Assembly (NCBI GenBank): GCA_033763975.1
Contig: JANRJM010000002.1
Location: forward strand, 186,001-250,000
DNA from: Planctomycetota bacterium
GTDB lineage: Bacteria > Planctomycetota > Phycisphaerae > Phycisphaerales > UBA1924
Reading direction: 5' to 3'
DNA length: 64,000 nucleotides
Shown here: one piece after another, positions 1 to 8,276 of the stretch
Numbering within the stretch: the first letter of the stretch is position 1
Layout: the number at the start of each line of letters is the position of its first letter
Notes under the pieces: model-generated
The model's database searches: none
The model's input: the letters and a program-made list of their open reading frames with translations, nothing else
Told to the model about the DNA's origin: nothing
Program-made: the position numbers and the translations under genes

Positions 1-88
1 CGGACCCCGCGCTCTCGCCGACCCGGATTGTGTGAAGCCGCAGCCGCCCGGCGTGCCGCACTATTGTTTGCAGAGCAGGGAGCAGCGC

Positions 89-328
89 ATGCACGTCGAC
101 ACACTCAAGGATGCTCTCGCGGCGGAGCCGTTCGTGCCGTTCGTGCTCCGTTTCGGGAGTGGCAGGACCATCGAAGTCGCGAACCCCGGCCTGGTCGCCG
201 TCAGCAGCAACGGGCGCTCGGCGTACGTCTTCAACCCCAAGGGCGAAGGCGGGTCATTCGTCGACGTGCTGCTCATCGAAGCGATCGAGTTTCCGCCACC
301 GCCGCGCCGTCAGCGTCGCGCGGGGTAG
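89..328 (+). CDS. small conserved hypothetical protein (79 aa)
   Basis: A 79-residue soluble protein starting MHVDTLKDAL. The start at 89 was chosen because a GGGAG-type ribosome binding site lies just upstream at 76-80; an in-frame ATG at 32 would add 19 unlikely residues. The body has alternating hydrophobic and charged residues (PFVPFVLRFGSGRTIEV, then AVSSNGRSAYVF), compatible with a small beta-barrel or sheet, and there is no signal peptide or TM segment. Small proteins of the form MHVDTLRDAL...PFxPFxLRL are common in planctomycetes (recalled family resemblance). The function is unknown. It converges with holA, leaving 4 nt between the stops. Confidence 0.7.
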   Translation: MHVDTLKDALAAEPFVPFVLRFGSGRTIEVANPGLVAVSSNGRSAYVFNPKGEGGSFVDVLLIEAIEFPPPPRRQRRAG

Positions 329-332
329 GCCC

Positions 333-1352
333 TCAACCGGTGCCGAGCGTCTTCGCGAACTCGAGCACGATCATCTCGAGCGTGCGTTCGGGCTCGCCCA
401 GGCCGCTCTTGGAGCGCGCGTCGCCCCGCACCGCGGCCCGGAAGAGTTCGAGCGCCCGGTCCGGGTCGGTGCGGCGTGCCACGTCACGGATGGCGTCGCC
501 CGAGGGCCCCCACAGTTTGAGGGGCTTGAGGTCGTCGGGCCTGGCGCCGCTGCGCGTGGCGCGCGACACCGCGTGGACCTTCCGCGCCAGGTCGACGAGC
601 GCGTACGAGACGAGCTGCGCCGGCTGGCGCGACACGTCGAGCACGTAGCGCACGTGGCGGAGGGCCTCTTCCGGCCCGGCGCGCAGCAGCGTTTCCTGGA
701 TGCCCCAGACCGCTTCCTCGCGCGAGGCCCCGACGAAGTACGCGACGAGGTCGCTGGTGATGGTGCCACCCCCGCTCGCCGCCGCCAGCTTGCCCAGCTC
801 GCTGTCAAGCCGCGTCAGGCGCGGGCCCACGCGATCGACCAGGTTGCGGGCGGCGTCGGGGTCGATGGGCGCCTTGTGCTCCTTCTGGGCGCGTCCGATG
901 ACCCACCGGACCGCGTCGTCCTCGCGGGGCTCGTCGCAGACGCGGATCCACCCGACCCGCTCGATCAACGCGTCGAGCTTGCCCTTCCGCCAGATGTCGG
1001 CCCGGAGCAGCAGGGTCGCCCCGACCTCCGGCTGCTCGGCGACGGACTCGCAGTACCGCTCGAAGAGCGCCCGGGTGTCGTCCTTGATCAGCGACTCGGC
1101 GTTGTCGAGCACGACGAGCTTGTACGACGCGATCAGCCCGAAACTGCGGCATTCGTCCAGGACGTCCGCCGCCGAGCACGAGAGCCCGTCGTAGAGCACC
1201 GTGTCGATGGTGCCGTGGGCCTTGGAAAGCTCGTCGCGGAGTTCCTGCGTGCGGATGTGGCGGAGGAACGACTCCTTGCCGGGCAGGAGGGCGACGCGCG
1301 GCAGCGCGGGTGGCGGCGAGTCGGGTTTCTTGGCCGCGGGCTTCTTCGCCAT
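333..1352 (-). CDS. holA: DNA polymerase III delta subunit
   Basis: 339 aa. The delta subunit opens the beta sliding clamp as part of the clamp-loader complex; its partner dnaX (tau/gamma) is also in this window at 12.1-13.8 kb. It shows the usual HolA layout: a degenerate AAA+ N-terminal part with YDGLSCSAADVLDECRSF and KLVVLDNAE, a middle lid region (RNLVDRVGPRLTRLDSELGKL), and a helical collar domain ending in ALELFRAAVRGDARSKSG. The KKPAAKK N terminus is a basic extension. The ATG at 1352 is preceded by TACCAT 8 nt upstream and no Shine-Dalgarno, so the mRNA is probably leaderless. A longer reading frame to 1505 lacks family similarity. Confidence 0.88.
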   Translation of the reverse strand: MAKKPAAKKPDSPPPALPRVALLPGKESFLRHIRTQELRDELSKAHGTIDTVLYDGLSCSAADVLDECRSFGLIASYKLVVLDNAESLIKDDTRALFERYCESVAEQPEVGATLLLRADIWRKGKLDALIERVGWIRVCDEPREDDAVRWVIGRAQKEHKAPIDPDAARNLVDRVGPRLTRLDSELGKLAAASGGGTITSDLVAYFVGASREEAVWGIQETLLRAGPEEALRHVRYVLDVSRQPAQLVSYALVDLARKVHAVSRATRSGARPDDLKPLKLWGPSGDAIRDVARRTDPDRALELFRAAVRGDARSKSGLGEPERTLEMIVLEFAKTLGTG

Positions 1353-1432
1353 GACGCCCGATGGTATCGGTTGCCGGGAGCGGCCCGGGTGACAGACGCG
1401 CGGGGGTTCATACGCCCATGCCGCGCGGACGG

Positions 1433-1618
1433 TCAGAATGCCTGACGGGGGCGGAGAAAGCTCCAGAACCCGGGCTTGCGCCGAATGGTCAGCCGCTTCT
1501 TCCACTCGTCGCTGAGCACCAGGGTATAGACCTCGAGCTGCGCGCCCGGCTTCGAGACGAGGCGCCGATCGATGATCATCGGGCGAGGTGTCTGGGGTAC
1601 CGCGGTCTCAGCCGGCAT
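1433..1618 (-). CDS. 61-aa hypothetical protein, coupled to the TM-GAF gene
   Basis: A very small basic protein (61 aa) starting MPAETAVPQTPRPMIIDRR and ending in a WKKR/RRKPGFW basic-aromatic tail. Its ATG lies inside the last codons of the upstream gene, an 11-nt overlap (1608-1618), so the two are probably translationally coupled and expressed together. There is no TM segment. I do not recognise a family. It may be a partner or regulator of the membrane GAF protein. Confidence 0.6.
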   Translation of the reverse strand: MPAETAVPQTPRPMIIDRRLVSKPGAQLEVYTLVLSDEWKKRLTIRRKPGFWSFLRPRQAF

Positions 1619-2411
1619 TTCCGTATCTCCGCTCGATCACGATCCGCATGGCGTCACAGGCAGGCATGACGAACCATTCTACGACGTCAACCATGAAGCA
1701 GTTCTTGAGTTCCGAATCCACAAAAACGATGGCATCTACCTTGCCCTCAGGCGTCTGTATCGGCAAGGCGAGGAAACTCCAGCGAGTCTCGTTCAGCGTT
1801 CGAGCGGCGTCGGGGTCGAACCCCCATTCTGCGATCATCTCCTTCCGGAAGTCCTCGATGGACTCGCCCTGTCTATTCCCGATCTGCGGAGACTGAGTGC
1901 GATACGACAATCCGATAACGCCGCACGCACTGGAGATCCGCTTTCCGACCTCACCGGGATCACCGCCCTCGCCGACGGCATATGGAGTCACGCGCTCCAA
2001 CTCCGGACTCAGTTCCCTTCCAACCGGAGCCACTCTATAGACACACACCCGGATTGCAGTCGGCCGACGATCCTCCGGCAGCGCCTCGACTTCCCTCCGC
2101 AAGCGCGATCCAAGCTGCTCTCGCAAAACCTGGCACGCGGCCTGAAGTTCGTGGGCTTCCTCGAAGCGGCGCTGGCGTCTTGCCTCCATGAATGCACGAT
2201 GCAGCGAGAGCACCTCTCGGGCAAACACCGCGAAAAGGACGGCCGTCACCAACGCGGGTAACACCCAGGATTGCCCCGCTCGGGCATCGATGATCGCCTT
2301 CCATGCAGCAGCCAGGGCGCCAAGTATCGCCGCGACCCCAGCGAACCCCGCCAGGAGGAGCGGGGCCCACGTATGCAGCCACGGCTTGGATGGGCTGGGT
2401 AGTCGTCCCAC
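1608..2411 (-). CDS. membrane protein with two TM helices and a GAF-like domain
   Basis: 267 aa from a GTG start at 2411, which has GAGGG 6 nt upstream. The order is: two hydrophobic helices (LLLAGFAGVAAILGALAAAW and VLPALVTAVLFAVF), then a charged coiled-coil stretch (HRAFMEARRQRRFEEAHELQ), then a C-terminal module with GAF-like features (ACGVIGLSYRTQS, WSFLALPIQTPEGKVDAIVFVDSE). GAF domains bind small ligands or mediate signalling; the ligand here is unknown. Its base composition is visibly lower in GC than its neighbours. It follows sucD by 11 nt but looks like an accessory gene. It overlaps the 61-aa gene downstream. Confidence 0.75.
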   Translation of the reverse strand: MGRLPSPSKPWLHTWAPLLLAGFAGVAAILGALAAAWKAIIDARAGQSWVLPALVTAVLFAVFAREVLSLHRAFMEARRQRRFEEAHELQAACQVLREQLGSRLRREVEALPEDRRPTAIRVCVYRVAPVGRELSPELERVTPYAVGEGGDPGEVGKRISSACGVIGLSYRTQSPQIGNRQGESIEDFRKEMIAEWGFDPDAARTLNETRWSFLALPIQTPEGKVDAIVFVDSELKNCFMVDVVEWFVMPACDAMRIVIERRYGNAG

Positions 2412-2422
2412 GGCGCCCTCGC

Positions 2423-3406
2423 TTACACGCCGAGCTTCATCGCCCTCGCCACGGCCGTGCCCATGTCCGCAGGGCTCATCGCCACCTCGACGCCGGCCTT
2501 CGTGAGCGCCGCGATCTTCGCGTCGGCGGTGTCGTCCGCCCCGCCGATGATCGCCCCCGCGTGCCCCATGCGTCGCCCGGGGGGCGCGGTGCGCCCGGCG
2601 ATGAACGCCGCCACCGGTTTCTTGACGTGCGCCGCGATGAACTGGGCGGCCACGATCTCGTCCGTTCCGCCGATCTCGCCGATCATCAGGATCGCGTGCG
2701 TCTCGGGGTCCGCTTCGAGCATCCGGATCACGTCGATGTGATCCACCCCCCGCACCGGGTCGCCCCCGATGCCCACGCACGTGGACTGCGCAAGCCCGAG
2801 GCGGCTGGTCTGCCACACCGCCTCGTACGTCAGCGTGCCCGAGCGGCTCACGATCCCCACGCTCTTGCCCAGCTTCGACTGGCTCACGTGCGTGTGGATG
2901 TACCCGGGCATGATCCCGATCTTGCACCCGGCGTTCGTGTACGGATCGCCCGGGCCCGTGCCCCCGCCGGTCTTGGGCCCCGGCGTGATCACGCCCGGGC
3001 AGTTGGGGCCGATCAGAATGACCCCGTTCTTCGCCTCGCTCATCACCTTCGTGCCGTTGCGCTCATCGAGCAGCGCCCGCACGCGGATCATGTCCTGCAC
3101 CGGCACGCCCTCGGTGATGCAGTTGATGACCCGGATGCCCGCGTCGGCGGCCTCGAGGATCGCGTCCGCCGCGAACGGCGGGGGCACGAAGATCATCGTC
3201 GCGTCGGCGCCGGTCTCGCGCACCGCCTTCTCGACGGTGTCGAAGACCGGGAGCCCGTTGTCGTCCTTCGTGCCGCCCTTGCCGGGCGTGACACCCCCCA
3301 CCATCTTGGTGCCGTAGTGCAGGCACCCCTTCGTGTGGCTGGCCCCGAACGAGCCGGTGATTCCCTGGCAGATGACGCGGGTCTGGGCATGGACGAGAAT
3401 CGGCAT
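2423..3406 (-). CDS. sucD: succinyl-CoA ligase (ADP-forming) alpha subunit
   Basis: 327 aa. It catalyses succinyl-CoA + ADP/GDP + Pi = succinate + CoA + NTP in the TCA cycle together with SucB/SucC, which is not in this window. Visible motifs are the CoA-binding Rossmann start ([17 protein letters not shown]), NCPGVITPG, and the phosphohistidine loop [19 protein letters not shown] with the active-site His near residue 282. It is longer than the usual ~290 aa, mainly through a Gly-rich insertion ([17 protein letters not shown]). TACTCT lies 8 nt before the ATG with TTGAGC 17 nt further up, a good short-leader promoter. Confidence 0.95.
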   Translation of the reverse strand: MPILVHAQTRVICQGITGSFGASHTKGCLHYGTKMVGGVTPGKGGTKDDNGLPVFDTVEKAVRETGADATMIFVPPPFAADAILEAADAGIRVINCITEGVPVQDMIRVRALLDERNGTKVMSEAKNGVILIGPNCPGVITPGPKTGGGTGPGDPYTNAGCKIGIMPGYIHTHVSQSKLGKSVGIVSRSGTLTYEAVWQTSRLGLAQSTCVGIGGDPVRGVDHIDVIRMLEADPETHAILMIGEIGGTDEIVAAQFIAAHVKKPVAAFIAGRTAPPGRRMGHAGAIIGGADDTADAKIAALTKAGVEVAMSPADMGTAVARAMKLGV

Positions 3407-3414
3407 AGACGTGC

Positions 3415-3443
3415 AGAGTACGGCGGGCGAACGTGGTGCTCAA
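3415..3443 (-). promoter_or_regulatory. sigma70-like promoter of sucD
   Basis: On the minus strand TTGAGC (3443-3438) and TACTCT (3420-3415) are separated by 17 nt. The -10 hexamer ends 8 nt before the sucD ATG, so the transcript would start at or almost at the start codon. This is the best-formed example of the window-wide TAnnnT/start-codon pattern. Confidence 0.55.
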
Positions 3444-3473
3444 ACGCCGCAGTTCACCAGTCCTCACGGATGA

Positions 3474-4682
3474 TTATGCGGGCGGCGCGTCGGGTTCTGA
3501 TTCGTCCGCACCGTGGATCGCCCGAACGACCTCCTCAGCGATGTAGACCTTGCCGTAGTTCGCCTCGAACAGCAGACGCAGAATGCCCATCGTCATGAGC
3601 TTCTCGACGTGCTTCTTCGCGGGCGGATACGTGATGCCGAGCAGGCTCGCCACATCCGGAATGGTCAGCGCGTGACGATCGAACAGGTGATCGAGCAGCC
3701 GGATCAGGCGAACGCTGCCGGGCTTCCCCAGGATCAGGTTCGAGTACCGCTCGTACAGCGCGCTCAGACGCGTCGCCCGGGCCATGTCGGCCTTTGCCTG
3801 CTCGGCGACCGCGGTGCAGAAAAACCGCACCCAGCCTTCCCAGTCGGCGTGCGTGCTGACCCGCAGCAGGGCGTCGTAGTACTCGGCGCGGTGCTCCGAG
3901 ACCCACTCGCTGACGGTGCAGACCGGGTGTTTCAGCCAGCCCTGCTTGACGGGCGTCAGCGTCACGATGGCGCGCCCGAGCCGCCCGTTGCCGTCGCTGA
4001 ACGGATGGATGGTCTCGAACTGGTAATGCGCAAACGCGAGCTCGACGAGGTCCGGCCAGCGCTCGCGCCCCGGGGCGTTCAGGGAGCCCGGATTCGCAAA
4101 CAACTCCCAGTCGCGCATGCACGCCTCGACCTCCGCCGCGGGCGGAGGCACGAAGCGCGCGTACTCGATCCCACGGTGCTCGTCCCCGATGCAGACCTGC
4201 ACGTCGCGGAACTCCCCGGGCCGCTTGGACGCATCAATCACCAGCACGCGGTGCATGTCGCGCAGCAGCCGCCCGCTGATCGGCAGGTCCGATCGGAGCG
4301 CTCTTTCTATCGCCAGCCTCGCGCGCAGCACCTCCAACGCTTCGGGACGTGTGTTCGGAGCGTCCGCGCTCGCACCGACGATCTCCCGCACCGTCGCGAA
4401 CGTGTTCTCGATTCGTGACGATGTCTGCGCCTCGCGCACCCGCAAGGCGCCGAGAAGTACCGTGCGCCCCGGCAGGGCGTCGATCACGCCGTCAAGCCGC
4501 TGCAACGAGCGCTCGGCGTACTCCAACGAATCGTACAACCGCCCGAGGAACGACACCCGGTCGAGCGCGGGGGGCAGCGGCGAAGGGACAAACGCCTCAA
4601 TGGCAATCCGGCGCCCGCGATCCTCGAATTCGGTCGTCGTTATTCGACCCGGTACCAGCCCCTGGAAGTCTGACCGTCGCAT
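3474..4682 (-). CDS. Fic family protein (probable AMPylase/NMPylase)
   Basis: 402 aa. The N-terminal Fic_N region carries the inhibitory helix motif SSRIEN (residues 88-93, fits [S/T]xxxE[G/N]), so this is a class II, self-inhibited Fic. The catalytic motif HPFSDGNGR is at 226-234 with the canonical His and all phosphate-binding residues intact. The C-terminal ~90 residues look like a winged helix (LTIPDVASLLGITYPPAKKHVEKL), typical of Fic/HTH proteins in toxin or regulatory roles. The start at 4682 follows TATACT by 6 nt; an upstream in-frame extension to 4751 runs through AT-rich promoter DNA and was not used. The target protein is unknown. Confidence 0.9.
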   Translation of the reverse strand: MRRSDFQGLVPGRITTTEFEDRGRRIAIEAFVPSPLPPALDRVSFLGRLYDSLEYAERSLQRLDGVIDALPGRTVLLGALRVREAQTSSRIENTFATVREIVGASADAPNTRPEALEVLRARLAIERALRSDLPISGRLLRDMHRVLVIDASKRPGEFRDVQVCIGDEHRGIEYARFVPPPAAEVEACMRDWELFANPGSLNAPGRERWPDLVELAFAHYQFETIHPFSDGNGRLGRAIVTLTPVKQGWLKHPVCTVSEWVSEHRAEYYDALLRVSTHADWEGWVRFFCTAVAEQAKADMARATRLSALYERYSNLILGKPGSVRLIRLLDHLFDRHALTIPDVASLLGITYPPAKKHVEKLMTMGILRLLFEANYGKVYIAEEVVRAIHGADESEPDAPPA

Positions 4683-4786
4683 GACCGGAGTATAGAATGA
4701 CGTAGCCCAAATTCTACTTTTTGGTCTTACAGTATATTTTTGTCCCCGCAAATGCTACGCGCGAATACAACTGGTCGTCCAGGCAC
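4683..4786 (-). promoter_or_regulatory. AT-rich promoter region of the fic gene
   Basis: The spacer is strikingly AT-rich for this genome (4688-4745), with TATACT on the minus strand at 4694-4689, six nt before the Fic ATG. A second AT run, AGTATATTTTTG, is at 4731-4742. No strong -35 is seen at the right spacing. AT-rich DNA upstream of a single gene is consistent with acquisition or a strong regulated promoter. Confidence 0.45.
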
Positions 4787-5227
4787 TTACCCCCGTCGAA
4801 CGCCCCTGAACCGGATGATCGCGACCGTCCCGACGACGCCCGACGCGACGACGATGGTGACGACCCAGGCAGGGGTTTCCCGCCAGACCAGCAGGGCGCT
4901 GCTGGCGGCGATCATGGCCCACATCATCGTGATGGCGAGGACCTTGGCCTTGCGGGGCATGGGCGTGTCGCCGTCGAGGTATCGGACGTACGGCGCGAAG
5001 AAGCGGCTGCGGACCAGGCGGGCCTGCAGCGTCGGGCTGCTGCGGACCAGGAAGAACGACGCGACGATCAGGAAGATCGTCGTGGGCATGCCCGGCACGA
5101 ACACGCCCACCGCGCCCAGCCCGACGCACAGCAGCCCCGCCGCGAGATAGACGCCCCGGCGCGCGCGGGCACCCTGCGCTCGCAGGCTGGTCGCCCGGCG
5201 GGGGGTCTCGGGGGTGGGGTTCGGCAT
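4787..5227 (-). CDS. YbaN-type DUF454 inner-membrane protein
   Basis: 146 aa with about four hydrophobic segments. It carries the DUF454/YbaN signature GVFVPGMPTTIFLIVASFF followed by RSSPTLQARLVRSRFFAPYVR and the MPRKAKVLAITMMW segment. The family's function is not established. It is divergent from the ECF sigma gene, with the promoters of both in the 65-bp gap. TACCAT lies 12 nt before the start. Confidence 0.88.
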   Translation of the reverse strand: MPNPTPETPRRATSLRAQGARARRGVYLAAGLLCVGLGAVGVFVPGMPTTIFLIVASFFLVRSSPTLQARLVRSRFFAPYVRYLDGDTPMPRKAKVLAITMMWAMIAASSALLVWRETPAWVVTIVVASGVVGTVAIIRFRGVRRG

Positions 5228-5304
5228 GGGGGCTCGGGCATGGTAGGGATGGGCGCGGATCGCAACCGGGGTTCTCCCCGCACCCGTACACTGTGCTCCG
5301 ACCC

Positions 5305-5970
5305 GTGCCCACCAACCGCCACACGCGCAGCGAGCCCGGCGCGCTCGACACCGATGATTCCCGCGACCTGGAGATCGTCGACGCGATCCGGCGGGGCGAT
5401 AGCCGCGCCTGGACCCAGTTGATCGCGCGGTACCAGGACCGGCTCTTCTCGGTCTGCGTGCGGATGGTCAGAGACCGGGACCTCGCCGCGGACCTCACGC
5501 AGGACGCGTTCGTCAAGATCATCCAGGGGCTGCACACCTTCGACGCGCGGGCGAAGCTCTCGACCTGGATGATCCGGATCACCATGAACGTGTGCCTCTC
5601 GCGCCTGCGGGCCGAGAAAGTCCGTCGCCACGCCAGCCTGGACGCGTTGACCGACCCCGCGGAATCCGGGGCCCGCGAGGGAGGGCGGGGCGTCGGTTTC
5701 GAACAGGAACGGGAACAGAACGCCGACGACCGCGTCGAACTTCACGAGGACCGGGCCCGCGTGATGGCGGCCCTGCGTCTGCTGGATCCGGATCAGCGTG
5801 CGGTGCTCATTCTGAGCGACTGTCACGGGCAGAGTTACGAACAGATCGCCGAGGTGCTGGGCGTGGCGATCGGAACGGTCAAGAGCCGTCTCTTCCGCGC
5901 GCGGACGGCGTTGCGGGAAGGCGTGGAATCGATGGATCGGGCATCGCCCAAGAGGTCTGGAACCGCGTGA
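5305..5970 (+). CDS. ECF-type RNA polymerase sigma factor
   Basis: About 221 aa. Region 2 is clear (AWTQLIARYQDRLFSVCVRMV, DLAADLTQDAFVKI, WMIRITMNVCLSRLR), a charged linker follows (about residues 115-145), then region 4 with its HTH (LDPDQRAVLILSDCHGQSYEQIAEVLGVAIGTVKSRLFRAR). The GTG at 5305 was preferred to the GTG at 5293 because TACACT at 5287-5292 is a plausible -10 and transcription would start near 5299. Its stop overlaps the start of the next gene (GTGA at 5967-5970), which encodes the cognate anti-sigma factor. The signal sensed is unknown. Confidence 0.92.
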   Translation: MPTNRHTRSEPGALDTDDSRDLEIVDAIRRGDSRAWTQLIARYQDRLFSVCVRMVRDRDLAADLTQDAFVKIIQGLHTFDARAKLSTWMIRITMNVCLSRLRAEKVRRHASLDALTDPAESGAREGGRGVGFEQEREQNADDRVELHEDRARVMAALRLLDPDQRAVLILSDCHGQSYEQIAEVLGVAIGTVKSRLFRARTALREGVESMDRASPKRSGTA

Positions 5971-7085
5971 CGACGAACCTGCCCAACTCCGACCGACCGG
6001 GCGACCGCCCGCTCGACGAGAGCCAGTTCATCGACTGGATCGAGGGGCGGTTGTCCGCGGCCGAGCAGGCGCGCCTCGAGGCGGCGTCGGGGCGGGCCGG
6101 CGTGCGGACGCGGATCGAGCAGATGCGCGCCAACCAGCGCGCCCTGCGGAGCGTGGGGCTGGAGAAGGCGCCGCCGGAACTGATGGGCCGCGTGCTGGCC
6201 GCCCTGGAGCGCGACGCGCTCGTCGGGTCTGAGCGGTCGTCGATCCCCATCTCGCTGGCCGACGACGTGCGCCACCGGGGAAGCGGACACTGGACGCGTC
6301 ATGCGCCGGCGTTCGCGCTCGCCGCCGGGCTGATGCTGCTGGTCGGCGGGGGGATCTACTGGAGTTCGCTGCTGCTCGTCCCGCGGGGCGGCGCGCGGCA
6401 GGAGCCCCGCCTCGCGGACGCGACGCCCGCGCCGGCCCCGGAGCGGGCCGCGGCGTCCAACGCGCGCGAGGCGATCGCCGACGCGGGCTCGAGTGTCGCC
6501 GAGGCCCCGGCCACCATGATCGCGTCGGCGGAGGAAGGGCTCGACGTGGCGGCGTCGCCCTCGGGCGAGCGGGCGCTGTCGCTGGCGAGCGAGGGCCGCC
6601 TGGCGCTGCGGGTGAAGTCCAACGACGTGCGCGGGCTGCGGAGCCTGGAAGCCGCGGGCGCGGGCCGATCCGGGCACGCGTGGCGGCTGACGAAGAACCT
6701 GCCGCCGGAGGCGGTGATCGCGCTCGCCACGCCGCGCGACGGCGGGCCCGTGCTCGCATCGTCGGAAGAGCAGGCGGCTCGCCGGCTGCTGGCGCCGCTG
6801 GTGGGGCCCGGCGCTGCGTTGCCCGGGGCGGGCGCGCCGAACCCGGACGATCCGCTGCTGCGGGTGCGCGGGGCGTACACGATGGACATCCCCGCGACGG
6901 CGGACGCGATCGAGGGCGCGCGCGACCTGCTGGCCGAACGCCTGCAGGGCGAGGCGCAGCTCGAGGAACTGGCCGAGCCGCTGGCCCGCCAGGAGACGAC
7001 GCCCGAGAGCGTGCTGTGGTGGACGCAGGCGCCGTCGGAGTGGACGCGTCGTGTGACGGTGCCGGTGATCGTCGAGATGCGTTGA
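5967..7085 (+). CDS. probable anti-sigma factor, single-pass membrane protein
   Basis: 372 aa from GTG overlapping the sigma gene by 4 nt, so the pair is translationally coupled. The cytoplasmic N terminus (DESQFIDWIEGRLSAAEQARLE) resembles anti-sigma N-terminal helical domains but lacks the HxxxCxxC zinc motif of ZAS proteins. One TM helix is near residues 110-130 (FALAAGLMLLVGGGIYW). The rest is a ~240-residue Ala/Pro-rich external domain without a recognised fold, ending VTVPVIVEMR. It probably holds the sigma factor at the membrane until an envelope signal releases it. The assignment rests on context, the N-terminal pattern and topology. Confidence 0.75.
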   Translation: MTTNLPNSDRPGDRPLDESQFIDWIEGRLSAAEQARLEAASGRAGVRTRIEQMRANQRALRSVGLEKAPPELMGRVLAALERDALVGSERSSIPISLADDVRHRGSGHWTRHAPAFALAAGLMLLVGGGIYWSSLLLVPRGGARQEPRLADATPAPAPERAAASNAREAIADAGSSVAEAPATMIASAEEGLDVAASPSGERALSLASEGRLALRVKSNDVRGLRSLEAAGAGRSGHAWRLTKNLPPEAVIALATPRDGGPVLASSEEQAARRLLAPLVGPGAALPGAGAPNPDDPLLRVRGAYTMDIPATADAIEGARDLLAERLQGEAQLEELAEPLARQETTPESVLWWTQAPSEWTRRVTVPVIVEMR

Positions 7086-7132
7086 CAGGCGCCGCGGGCG
7101 CGATCGGGCCCGCGCGGCGCGTACCGTCGCCC

Positions 7133-8005
7133 ATGCGCATCCTGCTGACCAACGACGACGGCATCCGCGCGCCCGGCATCGGGGCGATGTACGAGGCGCT
7201 GATCGACCTGCACCGGCGGCACGGGGGCATGCCCCGCGTGCCCGACGAGGCCAGCCGCGCCCCGCGCGACGTGGTGCACGTCATCGCGCCGCTCACGGTG
7301 CAGTCGGCGACGAGCCACGGCGTGACCTACCACACGCCCCTGATGGTGGGCGAGGAAACGGTCGAGCTCGCGGGCAGCGCAAAGTTCGAGGGGCTCAGCG
7401 TGGACGGACGCCCGGCGGATTGCGTGAAGCTGGCGATCGCGAACCTGTGGCCCGAGCGGTTCGGCGAGGGATCGCGCCCCGACCTGGTGGTGAGCGGGAT
7501 GAACGACGGCGCGAACGTCGGCGTGAACGTGATCTACTCGGGCACGGTCGCCGCGGCGATCGAGGCCGCGTTCTTGGGCGTGCCCAGCATCGCGTGCAGC
7601 ATGATCCGCGGTCGCGGGAAGGCGAACTACGAGGTTGGGGCGGCGTGGTGCCGCGCGGCGATCGACCGGATTCTCGCCGGCGGGCTGCCCCGCCCGCACG
7701 AGTGCCTGAGCGTGAACGTGCCGGCGACGGACGGGAGCGGCCCGGCGGTCGATGCGGGCAAGGTGCCGCCGATCCGGGTGTGCCCGATGAACACGCACGG
7801 GCTGGTGGACAAGTACGAGCGCCGGGTAAGCCCGGCGGGGGGCGCGTACTACTGGGCGGCCGGGCACGGGCTGGACTTCATGGGCACCGACGCGGGCTCG
7901 GACGTGGACGAACTGCTGCGGGGGTGCATCACGGTGACGCCGCTGAAGTTCGACCTGACACGTGGAGAGACGCTGGCGGCGTGGCGGGGACGGCTGGAGG
8001 GGTAG
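7133..8005 (+). CDS. surE: 5'/3'-nucleotidase SurE
   Basis: 290 aa. SurE is a metal-dependent survival-protein phosphatase acting on nucleoside monophosphates. The N terminus MRILLTNDDGIRAPGI contains the metal-binding DD of the family; SATSHGVTYHTPL, SVDGRPADCVKLA and VVSGMNDGANVGVNVIYSGTVAAAIEA are further signature segments. It is slightly longer than the usual ~250 aa because of a 20-residue insertion after HRRHGG. TACCGT lies 5 nt before the ATG, with no Shine-Dalgarno. SRP RNA follows 20 nt downstream on the same strand. Confidence 0.95.
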   Translation: MRILLTNDDGIRAPGIGAMYEALIDLHRRHGGMPRVPDEASRAPRDVVHVIAPLTVQSATSHGVTYHTPLMVGEETVELAGSAKFEGLSVDGRPADCVKLAIANLWPERFGEGSRPDLVVSGMNDGANVGVNVIYSGTVAAAIEAAFLGVPSIACSMIRGRGKANYEVGAAWCRAAIDRILAGGLPRPHECLSVNVPATDGSGPAVDAGKVPPIRVCPMNTHGLVDKYERRVSPAGGAYYWAAGHGLDFMGTDAGSDVDELLRGCITVTPLKFDLTRGETLAAWRGRLEG

Positions 8006-8025
8006 GGCGCTACGCTTGCCCGCTT

Positions 8026-8147
8026 CCCCCGATCGACGGCCGGGCCCGGTGCACGGGTTTGGGCGTGAACCTGGTCAGGGCTTGACCGCAGCAGCCATAA
8101 GCGTTCCGGGCCCGGTGCCGCCGGTGTCCTGGCCGTCGATCGGGGGG
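8026..8147 (+). ncRNA. ffs: signal recognition particle (4.5S) RNA
   Basis: The stretch folds into one long hairpin: 8026-8041 is the perfect 16-bp complement of 8131-8146. Near the tip lies the conserved SRP domain IV core, GUGAACCUGGUCAGG at 8065-8079 facing GCAGCAGCC at 8088-8096 and AUAAGCGUUC at 8097-8106, i.e. the Ffh-binding symmetric and asymmetric loops. The length of about 120 nt fits the small bacterial type. The apical segment between the two core strands reads GCUUGACC rather than the usual GGAA-type tetraloop stem. A T-rich run (TTCTTTTCTCC, 8150-8160) follows. Ends are estimated from the pairing. Confidence 0.85.
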
Positions 8148-8276
8148 AGTTCTTTTCTCCCCGCGCGAGCGGGCCGGCGCGACAAAGCCACGCCCAAACT
8201 CGGCGCGAACCCGGCACGAAACCCGGCGCAACGACAGGACAACCGCGCGAAAGGCCGCGTCGCCCACGAGAGGGCC

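Noticed and set aside
7082-7087. TTGACA upstream of surE as a -35 element
   Set aside because: It is 34 nt from the TACCGT -10 candidate, far from the 16-18 nt needed, and overlaps the anti-sigma stop codon.
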